From assembly GCA_014360395.1 (NCBI GenBank), contig JACIXM010000205.1, forward strand, positions 1-5,862: a DNA stretch of 5,862 bases, read 5' to 3'. Both the position numbers and the translations under genes were made by a program. Shown piece after piece: positions 1 to 5,862 of this stretch (position 1 is the first letter of the stretch; every line of letters begins with the position of its first letter). Source of the DNA: Actinotalea sp. GTDB taxonomy: Bacteria > Actinomycetota > Actinomycetes > Actinomycetales > Cellulomonadaceae. The notes below the pieces were generated by a model that made no database searches, had not been told where the DNA came from, and saw only the letters and a program-made list of their open reading frames with translations.

Positions 1-126
1 GACGTTGACGCCCTTGCCCCCCGGGTGCAGGTGGGTGCTCAGCGCGCGGTTGACCTGGCCGTGCCGCAGCTCGGCGACGTCCATGGTGCGGTCGAGGCTC
101 GGGTTGAGCGTGACGGTGACGATCAT
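1..126 (-). CDS. fruK: 1-phosphofructokinase, N-terminal part (runs off window)
   Basis: PfkB-family sugar kinase, most likely the enzyme that converts fructose 1-phosphate to fructose 1,6-bisphosphate in the cytoplasm after uptake of fructose by the PTS. Only the first 42 residues are inside the window. They read MIVTVTLNPSLDRTMDV and later HPGGKGVNV, which are the opening beta strand with the substrate-contacting Asn-Pro-x-Leu-Asp segment and the Gly-Gly-Lys-Gly-x-Asn motif typical of 1-phosphofructokinase and tagatose-6-phosphate kinase. The ATG start overlaps the stop of the upstream repressor gene as ATGA, and an AGGTGG ribosome-binding sequence (132-137) lies 5 bases before it, inside the repressor gene. 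The pairing with a DeoR-type regulator supports fruK over the tagatose kinase LacC. The C-terminal catalytic Asp region is not visible, so the exact substrate stays inferred. Confidence 0.85.
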   Translation of the reverse strand, partial: MIVTVTLNPSLDRTMDVAELRHGQVNRALSTHLHPGGKGVNV

Positions 127-884
127 GCGCGCACCACCTGCGGGCCGGCGGCCTCGACCTCGTCCGCGAGCTCGGGCTCGAGGTCGGTGTCCGTGATGAC
201 GGTGTCGACCGCGGACAGCGGTGCGACGTGGGCGAGGTCGGAGCGGCCGAACTTCGTGTGGTCGGCGAGGACCACGACGCGTCGGGCGGCGTGCACGATG
301 GCGCGCTTCACCGCGGCCTCCCCCAGGTCCGGCGTCGTCAGCCCGTGCTCGACGGTGAGCCCGTTGGTCCCGACGAACGCGACGTCCGCGTAGATGTCGC
401 GCAGCGCGTGCTCCGTCCACGCGCCGACGGCGGCCAGCGTCCGGCCGCGCACCGTGCCACCCAGCAGGTGGAGGGTGACGTTGGGCCGGGCGGCCAGGAC
501 CGTGGCGACGGGCAGCGCGTGGGTGACGACCGTCAGCTCGCGGTCGTTCGGCAGGAGCTCGGCGAGCCGCACCGTCGTCGTCCCCGCGTCGAGGAGCACC
601 GCGCCGCCGTCGGGGATCTCGTCCAGGGCCGCCTTGGCGATCCGCTCCTTCTGGCCGGCCATCCGGCCCTCCCGGTCGGCGACGGCCGGCTCGAAGCCCA
701 GCCGCTCGACCGGGATGGCGCCCCCGTGGGTGCGGCGGACCAGGCCGCGGCGCTCGAGGACCGTGAGGTCGCGTCGAACGGTCTCGGTGGTGACGTCGAA
801 GGACTCGGCCAGGTCCTTGACCTCGACGCGGCCGTCACGGCGCGCGAGCTCCAGGATCTGCTGCTGCCGCTCCGTCGCGTACAC
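123..884 (-). CDS. fruR: DeoR-family transcriptional repressor of the fructose operon
   Basis: DNA-binding repressor, 253 residues, the usual DeoR-family length. Residues about 6-57 form the winged helix-turn-helix, with recognition helix TTETVRRDL (32-40) followed by LERRGLVRRTHGGA, the family signature. Residues about 75-230 are the DeoR sugar-phosphate-sensing domain, with DAGTTT (99-104), LGGTVR (141-146), VGTNGLT (171-177) and ADHTKFG (207-213), segments that resemble the ribose-5-phosphate isomerase fold. The GTG start is chosen because GGAGG (889-893) lies 4 bases upstream and because the family HTH begins right after it. It is translationally coupled to the downstream 1-phosphofructokinase gene through a 4-base overlap, so it probably represses its own fructose operon and is released by fructose 1-phosphate or fructose 1,6-bisphosphate. 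The family call is certain. The symbol rests on the neighbour. Confidence 0.88.
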   Translation of the reverse strand: MYATERQQQILELARRDGRVEVKDLAESFDVTTETVRRDLTVLERRGLVRRTHGGAIPVERLGFEPAVADREGRMAGQKERIAKAALDEIPDGGAVLLDAGTTTVRLAELLPNDRELTVVTHALPVATVLAARPNVTLHLLGGTVRGRTLAAVGAWTEHALRDIYADVAFVGTNGLTVEHGLTTPDLGEAAVKRAIVHAARRVVVLADHTKFGRSDLAHVAPLSAVDTVITDTDLEPELADEVEAAGPQVVRA

Positions 885-888
885 GCCG

Positions 889-893
889 CCTCC
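889..893 (-). promoter_or_regulatory. Ribosome-binding site of the DeoR repressor gene
   Basis: GGAGG on the minus strand, 4 bases before the GTG start at 884. The spacing is a little short, but it is the only purine-rich run nearby and it decides the start codon. Confidence 0.6.
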
Positions 894-923
894 GGGTTCG
901 TGGTGTGGGTCACTCCGATGTTG

Positions 924-936
924 CTTTGTCTTTGTC
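924..936. promoter_or_regulatory. Candidate repressor operator: tandem CTTTGT repeats
   Basis: The plus strand carries CTTTGT twice in direct tandem (924-929 and 930-935), read as ACAAAG ACAAAG on the minus strand. It overlaps the predicted -10 and the expected transcription start of the repressor gene. DeoR-family regulators often bind short direct repeats rich in TTTGT/ACAAA, so this position and sequence fit autoregulation by the adjacent repressor. The binding itself is inference. Confidence 0.4.
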
Positions 937-961
937 TAGTTGGTTTTCTGCCCGAAGTCAA
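933..961 (-). promoter_or_regulatory. Predicted sigma-70-type promoter for fruR-fruK
   Basis: On the minus strand TTGACT (961-956) is followed after exactly 17 bases by TAGACA (938-933). The -35 matches the consensus in five of six positions. The -10 is weaker because it lacks the final T. The predicted start of transcription near 926 gives a leader of about 40 bases before the GTG at 884. The surroundings (about 895-990) are visibly more AT-rich than the rest of the window. A second TTGAC lies 12 bases further upstream (973-968) and could serve as an alternative -35 or as a regulator site. Confidence 0.5.
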
Positions 962-974
962 CATCCACGTCAAC
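957..974. repeat. Direct repeat GTCAAC, 12-base period
   Basis: GTCAAC occurs at 957-962 and 969-974, separated by ATCCAC. On the minus strand each copy gives a TTGAC, the downstream one being the predicted -35 of the repressor promoter. It may be a tandem -35 or a regulator half-site pair. Two six-base copies alone are weak evidence. Confidence 0.35.
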
Positions 975-1096
975 CATTCCCACATTCGGCCCCGCCGACC
1001 GGACTCTCTCCAGCCCTCCCCGCGGGGCGTTCCGGCACGGCCGAGGTGGAGCCCGGGCACGTCGCCGCGGTCGCCTCGGGTCGACGCCGGACATGA

Positions 1097-1130
1097 CGGA
1101 ACCCCGGTGAGAAGGCTCACCGGGGTTCCG
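1097..1130 (-). terminator. Strong hairpin terminator after guaB3
   Basis: A perfect 15-bp inverted repeat, CGGAACCCCGGTGAG (1097-1111) with its reverse complement (1116-1130), encloses a 4-base loop. It begins 28 bases after the guaB3 stop codon. There is no T-tract downstream on the minus strand, which is common for terminators in high-GC actinobacteria. It separates guaB3 from the downstream fru operon, which runs in the same direction. Confidence 0.8.
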
Positions 1131-1158
1131 GGGACGTGCGCCGCGGACGCGGCAGGTG

Positions 1159-2283
1159 TCAGCGCGGCTGGTACGGGGAGACGACCACCTCGACGCGCTG
1201 GAACTCCTTGAGGTCGGAGTAGCCGGTCGTCGCCATCGCGCGGCGCAGCGCGCCGACGAGGTTGAGCGTGCCGTCCGCCTGCCGGCCAGGGCCGGACAGG
1301 ATCTCCTCGAGGGTGCCGGCCGTGCCCACCTCGACCCGCTCCCCGCGGGGAAGCTGCGGGTGGTGCGCCTCCGGACCCCAGTGCCAGCCCTGCCCGGGCG
1401 CCTCGGCGGCCCGCGCCAGCGCGGCCCCGAGCATCGCCGCGTCCGCGCCGCAGGCGATGGCCTTGACGAGGTCGCCGGACGTGCCCACGCCGCCGTCGGC
1501 GATGACGTGCACGTAGCGGCCGCCCGACTCGTCGAGGTAGTCCCGGCGCGCCGCGGCGACGTCGGCGATGGCGGTCGCCATCGGCGCGTGGATCCCGAGC
1601 GTGGTGCGCGTGGTGTGGGCGGCCCCGCCGCCGAATCCGACGAGGACACCCGCCGCACCCGTGCGCATGAGGTGCAGGGCGGCCGTGTAGGTCGAGGCGC
1701 CGCCGACGATCACCGGCACGTCGAGCTCGTAGATGAACCGCTTGAGGTTGAGCGGCTCGGCGACGCCGGAGACGTGCTCGGCCGAGACCGTCGTGCCGCG
1801 GATGACGAAGAGGTCGACGCCGGCGTCGACGACGGTGCGCCAGAACTGCTGGGTCCGCTGCGGAGAGAGCGCCCCGGCGACGGTGACGCCCGCGTCGCGG
1901 ACCTCCTTGAGCCGCGCGGTGATGAGCTCGGCCTTGATCGGCTCGGCGTAGATCTCCTGCATCCGGCCGGTCGCCAGGTCCGGCTCGAGGTCCGCGATCT
2001 CGTCCAGCAGCGGCTCCGGGTCGTCGTACCGGGTCCACAGGCCCTCGAGGTCCAGCACCGCCAGGCCTCCGAGCCGACCGAACGCCACCGCCGTGCGGGG
2101 GCTGGTCACGGAGTCCATCGGCGCCGCGACGATCGGCAGCTCGAAGTGGTACGCGTCGATCTGCCAGGAGGTCGAGACCTCCTCCGGGTCGCGGGTGCGG
2201 CGCGAGGGCACCACGGCGACGTCGTCGAAGGAGAAGGCGCGGCGACCGCGCTTGCCCCGGCCGATCTCGATCTCGTTGCTCAC
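1159..2283 (-). CDS. guaB3: GuaB3-type IMP dehydrogenase family protein
   Basis: TIM-barrel protein of the IMP dehydrogenase/GMP reductase family, 374 residues from the start chosen here, without CBS domains, as usual for actinobacterial GuaB3. Conserved parts include the N-terminal EIGRGKRGRRAFSFDD, the APMDSV segment (about 54-59), VIVGGASTYTAALHL, and the phosphate-binding VIADGGVGTSGDLVKAIACGADA written in pieces around 260-282. In the loop that holds the catalytic Cys of true IMP dehydrogenases (GPGxxCTTR), this protein has GFGGGAAHTTR (216-226), with His223 in the Cys position. The biochemical role of such actinobacterial paralogues is unsettled, so IMP dehydrogenase activity should not be assumed. 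The start is GTG at 2283. A GTG two codons upstream (2289) is possible, but TAGCCT at 2295-2290 places the expected transcript start on the chosen GTG and there is no good ribosome-binding site. The gene ends before a strong terminator. Confidence 0.9.
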   Translation of the reverse strand: MSNEIEIGRGKRGRRAFSFDDVAVVPSRRTRDPEEVSTSWQIDAYHFELPIVAAPMDSVTSPRTAVAFGRLGGLAVLDLEGLWTRYDDPEPLLDEIADLEPDLATGRMQEIYAEPIKAELITARLKEVRDAGVTVAGALSPQRTQQFWRTVVDAGVDLFVIRGTTVSAEHVSGVAEPLNLKRFIYELDVPVIVGGASTYTAALHLMRTGAAGVLVGFGGGAAHTTRTTLGIHAPMATAIADVAAARRDYLDESGGRYVHVIADGGVGTSGDLVKAIACGADAAMLGAALARAAEAPGQGWHWGPEAHHPQLPRGERVEVGTAGTLEEILSGPGRQADGTLNLVGALRRAMATTGYSDLKEFQRVEVVVSPYQPR

Positions 2284-2289
2284 CGGCAC

Positions 2290-2295
2290 AGGCTA
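2290..2295 (-). promoter_or_regulatory. Candidate -10 element for a leaderless guaB3 transcript
   Basis: TAGCCT on the minus strand fits the actinobacterial TANNNT -10 pattern and is separated by 6 bases from the GTG at 2283, so transcription would start at the start codon. No recognisable -35 is seen 16-19 bases upstream, and no purine-rich ribosome-binding site is present. The motif is short, so chance cannot be excluded. Confidence 0.35.
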
Positions 2296-2417
2296 CCGGC
2301 GGGCCGCGTGACCCCGCCGCCGCGCCCACGGCCACCGTCGGCGCGGGCGTCCCACCGGCCCTCACGGTGCGGCGTGCCGACGACGTCGTGTCGGTGGCCG
2401 CTGGCAGGGTGCGGTCC

Positions 2418-2423
2418 AGGAGG
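2418..2423 (+). promoter_or_regulatory. Ribosome-binding site of the exonuclease gene
   Basis: A consensus AGGAGG lies 8 bases before the ATG at 2432. It overlaps an in-frame GTG at 2423 and so argues against that upstream GTG as the start. Confidence 0.8.
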
Positions 2424-2431
2424 TGCACGCG

Positions 2432-3193
2432 ATGGGCTGGCTCGAGGCAGGACTGGTCGGGTTCGACACGGAGACGACGGGTGTCGACGTCGACCACGAC
2501 CGCATCGTCAGCGCGGCCCTGGTCCACAGGGTCGGCGCCGCGGGGGGCACCGGGACCGACGGGCGGCCCGTGACGAGCACCGTGACGACCGTGCGAACCT
2601 GGCTCCTGGACCCCGGGGTGGAGATCCCCGCCGCTGCCACGGCGGTGCACGGCATCAGCACCGAGCAGGCCCGAGCCCGCGGCCGCGCGGCGCCCGTCGC
2701 GCTCGACGAGATCGCGCAGGCGATCGTCGCGGCCCAGCGCCGGGGCGAGCCGGTCGTCGCCTACAACGCCTCGTTCGACCTCACGCTGCTCGACGTGGAG
2801 CTGCGGCGCCACGGGCTGCCCACGGTGCGCGAGCGCCTGGGTCGTGACGTCGCGCCGGTCCTGGACCCCTTCGTCCTGGACCGCACGCTGGACCCGTACC
2901 GGCCCGGCCCGCGCCGGCTCGGGGACCTCTGCGAGCGCTACGGCGTCACCACCGGCGCCGCGCTGCACCGCGCCGACGTCGACGTCCTCGCGACGCTGGA
3001 CCTGCTGGACCGGATCGTGGAGGTCTTCCCCGACGTGGCCCGGCGGACGGCCGCGGAGCTGCACGCGACGCAGGCGGCCGAGCACCGCGCATGGGCGGAT
3101 GCCTTCAACGCCGAGCTCCTGGAGCGGGGTCGCCCCGGCGCGGCGGCGGAGCCCCACTGGCCGGCCCGGCTCGCGCTGACCACGCCTGCGTGA
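2432..3193 (+). CDS. DEDDh-type 3'-5' exonuclease (DnaQ-like)
   Basis: A 253-residue protein made of a single DEDDh exonuclease domain plus a short C-terminal tail. Motif ExoI is GFDTETTG (10-17) with metal ligands Asp12 and Glu14. ExoII is YNASFDLTLL (111-120) with Asp116. ExoIII is HRADVD (179-184), giving the general-base His179 and Asp184, so all catalytic residues are present. AVHGI (71-75) is the segment usual in the epsilon/DnaQ relatives. Such proteins remove nucleotides from 3' ends of DNA or RNA using two metal ions. With no polymerase domain and no signal peptide, this is a stand-alone cytoplasmic nuclease, of a type common in actinobacteria and without a settled role. The AGGAGG site fixes the start at ATG 2432. 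It is the only plus-strand gene here, divergent from guaB3 and convergent with the phosphatase gene. Confidence 0.9.
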   Translation: MGWLEAGLVGFDTETTGVDVDHDRIVSAALVHRVGAAGGTGTDGRPVTSTVTTVRTWLLDPGVEIPAAATAVHGISTEQARARGRAAPVALDEIAQAIVAAQRRGEPVVAYNASFDLTLLDVELRRHGLPTVRERLGRDVAPVLDPFVLDRTLDPYRPGPRRLGDLCERYGVTTGAALHRADVDVLATLDLLDRIVEVFPDVARRTAAELHATQAAEHRAWADAFNAELLERGRPGAAAEPHWPARLALTTPA

Positions 3194-3230
3194 GACCTGA
3201 TCCGCCACCTGTCACCGGGCCCGCGCGCCA

Positions 3231-3272
3231 CGGCCCCGGCGGAGAGGCGCCTGAGTGACTCCGCCGGGGCCG
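3231..3272. terminator. Bidirectional terminator between exonuclease and phosphatase genes
   Basis: A perfect 14-bp inverted repeat, CGGCCCCGGCGGAG (3231-3244) against 3259-3272, has a 14-base loop (3245-3258). It lies 37 bases after the plus-strand exonuclease stop and 12 bases after the minus-strand phosphatase stop, so it can serve both convergent genes. The loop itself contains the palindrome AGGCGCCT (3245-3252). There is no clear T-tract on either side. Confidence 0.75.
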
Positions 3273-3284
3273 GCGCCCGGCGCG

Positions 3285-4103
3285 TCAGCGTCGCAGGGCG
3301 CCGCCGAGCGCGGCGTGCACGGTCCGCCACGTGGCGTCGTCCGCGGCAACCAGCAGTGGGCCGCCGAAGGGCACCGCGGTGTACTCGGCACCGTCGAAGA
3401 ACCGGGACACCCCACCGACCTCCCGAACGAGGACGGCGCCCGGCGCGTGGTCCCACGGCGAGGAGCGCCAGTACCCGAGGTAATCCCGCTCGCCGGTGGC
3501 CAGGCGCGAGTACTCCCACCCCGACCACAGCCGCTCAGCCGTCGCCGCTCCCCGGCCGAGGCGCGGCGAGCCCGCCTCCACACGGAGCCGCGCCTCCTCG
3601 TCCATCGCCCAGACGGCGACCGCTCCCGACGGCGCGTCGGGGTCCGACGGCGCCCGCACCACCCGCGTGCCGTCGACCCACGCTCCTGAGCCGCGCTCGG
3701 CGACGAACGTGCGCCCGTGCGCCGGCAGGCAGATCCACCCGGCCACCGCCTCGCCGCGCTCGACGAGCGCCACCATGACGGCGTGGTCGGGCGAGCCCTC
3801 GACGAACGCGCGCGTCCCATCGAGCGGGTCGACGACCCACGCCCGCGGGGCGCCGTCGAGCGCCGCCAGGACGCCCCGGTCGGCGGCCACGGCCTCCTCG
3901 CCGATCACCGGGTCGCCCGGCGCCAGGGCCGTGAGGCCCTCCGTCAGCAGCGCCTCGGCCTCGTGGTCGACGACGGTCACGACGTCGTCCGCACCCTTGG
4001 CGAGCACCTCGCCGGCCGCCAGCTCCTGGAACCGCGGCGCGACGACCGTCGCCGCGACGTGCTCGACCAGGACGCGCACGGCGTCCACGTCGATGCTGCT
4101 CAT
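3285..4103 (-). CDS. Inositol monophosphatase family phosphatase
   Basis: A 272-residue Mg2+-dependent phosphatase of the inositol monophosphatase/HisN/CysQ superfamily, at the usual length. The metal-binding motifs are in order: VIGEEAV (66-72) with Glu69/70, WVVDPLDGTRAF (89-100) with Asp92 and Asp95, and SSPWDHAPGAVLVREVGG (214-231) with Asp218. The substrate could be inositol 1-phosphate, histidinol phosphate or 3'-phosphoadenosine 5'-phosphate. DGTRAF in place of the DGTTNF typical of inositol monophosphatases leaves HisN-like or CysQ-like specificity open, so no symbol is given. ATG start with GAGGGGG (4108-4114) 4 bases upstream. It lies 55 bases downstream of guaB in the same direction, with a hairpin in the gap and no visible promoter of its own, so it may depend partly on read-through from guaB. 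Confidence 0.88.
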   Translation of the reverse strand: MSSIDVDAVRVLVEHVAATVVAPRFQELAAGEVLAKGADDVVTVVDHEAEALLTEGLTALAPGDPVIGEEAVAADRGVLAALDGAPRAWVVDPLDGTRAFVEGSPDHAVMVALVERGEAVAGWICLPAHGRTFVAERGSGAWVDGTRVVRAPSDPDAPSGAVAVWAMDEEARLRVEAGSPRLGRGAATAERLWSGWEYSRLATGERDYLGYWRSSPWDHAPGAVLVREVGGVSRFFDGAEYTAVPFGGPLLVAADDATWRTVHAALGGALRR

Positions 4104-4107
4104 CGTG

Positions 4108-4114
4108 CCCCCTC
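4108..4114 (-). promoter_or_regulatory. Ribosome-binding site of the phosphatase gene
   Basis: GAGGGGG on the minus strand, 4 bases before the ATG at 4103. It supports that start. Confidence 0.6.
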
Positions 4115-4120
4115 GGCGAC

Positions 4121-4153
4121 GCAGCGGGCCGCTGCAGACGTGCAGCCCGCTGC
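4121..4153 (-). terminator. Hairpin after guaB, terminator or attenuator
   Basis: GCAGCGGGC (4121-4129) pairs with GCCCGCTGC (4145-4153), a 9-bp stem with a 15-base loop. An alternative fold has an inner GCTGCA/TGCAGC stem (4131-4136 with 4141-4146) around a GACG loop plus the outer 7 pairs, leaving a 3-base bulge. It starts 5 bases after the guaB stop codon and lies in the short gap to the phosphatase gene. No T-tract follows on the minus strand, so read-through to the phosphatase gene is plausible. Confidence 0.55.
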
Positions 4154-4158
4154 CCTGC

Positions 4159-5862
<1,704 letters not shown>

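Noticed and set aside
1018..1027. Palindrome CCCCGCGGGG upstream of the fru promoter
   Set aside because: It is an all-G/C 10-base palindrome with no loop and no positional logic, expected by chance in this composition.
975..1096. A possible small gene between the guaB3 terminator and the fru promoter
   Set aside because: Open frames here lack ribosome-binding sites and family resemblance, and mostly continue out of neighbouring genes. I see nothing that supports a gene.
2423..2431. GTG at 2423 as the exonuclease start
   Set aside because: It overlaps the AGGAGG ribosome-binding site. ATG 2432 has ideal spacing from that site and sits just before the first conserved strand.
1156..2847. A 563-codon plus-strand frame antisense to guaB3
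   Set aside because: It is a mirror frame of guaB3 that runs on into the exonuclease gene out of frame, with no ribosome-binding site and no domain.
533..3208. An 891-codon open frame on the minus strand spanning the exonuclease, guaB3 and fruR genes
   Set aside because: It crosses three well-supported genes and a strong terminator in a wrong frame, with low-complexity Arg/Gly/Ala content. Long spurious frames are normal at this GC content because stop codons are rare.

Overview
The window is a very GC-rich stretch of chromosome with dense coding in high-GC codon usage. It carries a GuaB/GuaB3 pair, a DeoR-type regulator joined to a 1-phosphofructokinase gene, and two genes that appear to start without a Shine-Dalgarno sequence. 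Together these point to an actinomycete (Actinomycetota). Micrococcales, for example a Cellulomonas-like organism, is my best guess, but that is inference and not something the sequence proves.

Layout from right to left, which is the direction of transcription for most genes. At 5862-5768 (minus) is the C-terminal end of a LuxR/NarL-type DNA-binding protein. Next is guaB (5709-4159, minus), a full IMP dehydrogenase with two CBS domains. A 55-base gap with a hairpin leads to an inositol-monophosphatase-family phosphatase (4103-3285, minus). A strong hairpin at 3231-3272 separates it from a convergent DEDDh (DnaQ-like) exonuclease gene (2432-3193, plus). A 148-base divergent gap follows, then guaB3 (2283-1159, minus), ending at a 15-bp-stem terminator (1097-1130). 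A relatively AT-rich promoter/operator region (about 895-990) precedes a DeoR-family repressor (884-123, minus). The repressor overlaps by 4 bases the start of a 1-phosphofructokinase gene (126-1, minus), which runs off the window.

Functionally there are two themes. GuaB makes XMP from IMP, the committed step to guanine nucleotides, and GuaB3 is its CBS-less paralogue. The repressor plus 1-phosphofructokinase is the start of a fructose-utilisation (fru) operon, probably induced by fructose 1-phosphate or a related sugar phosphate. The phosphatase and exonuclease are housekeeping-type genes lying between the two gua genes.

I see no mobile element, CRISPR array, RNA gene or clearly undescribed system. 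The most interesting signals are the catalytic-loop change in GuaB3 (His where IMP dehydrogenase has its catalytic Cys), the matching apparent leaderless starts of guaB and guaB3, and a compact promoter/operator with tandem repeats in front of the fru repressor.
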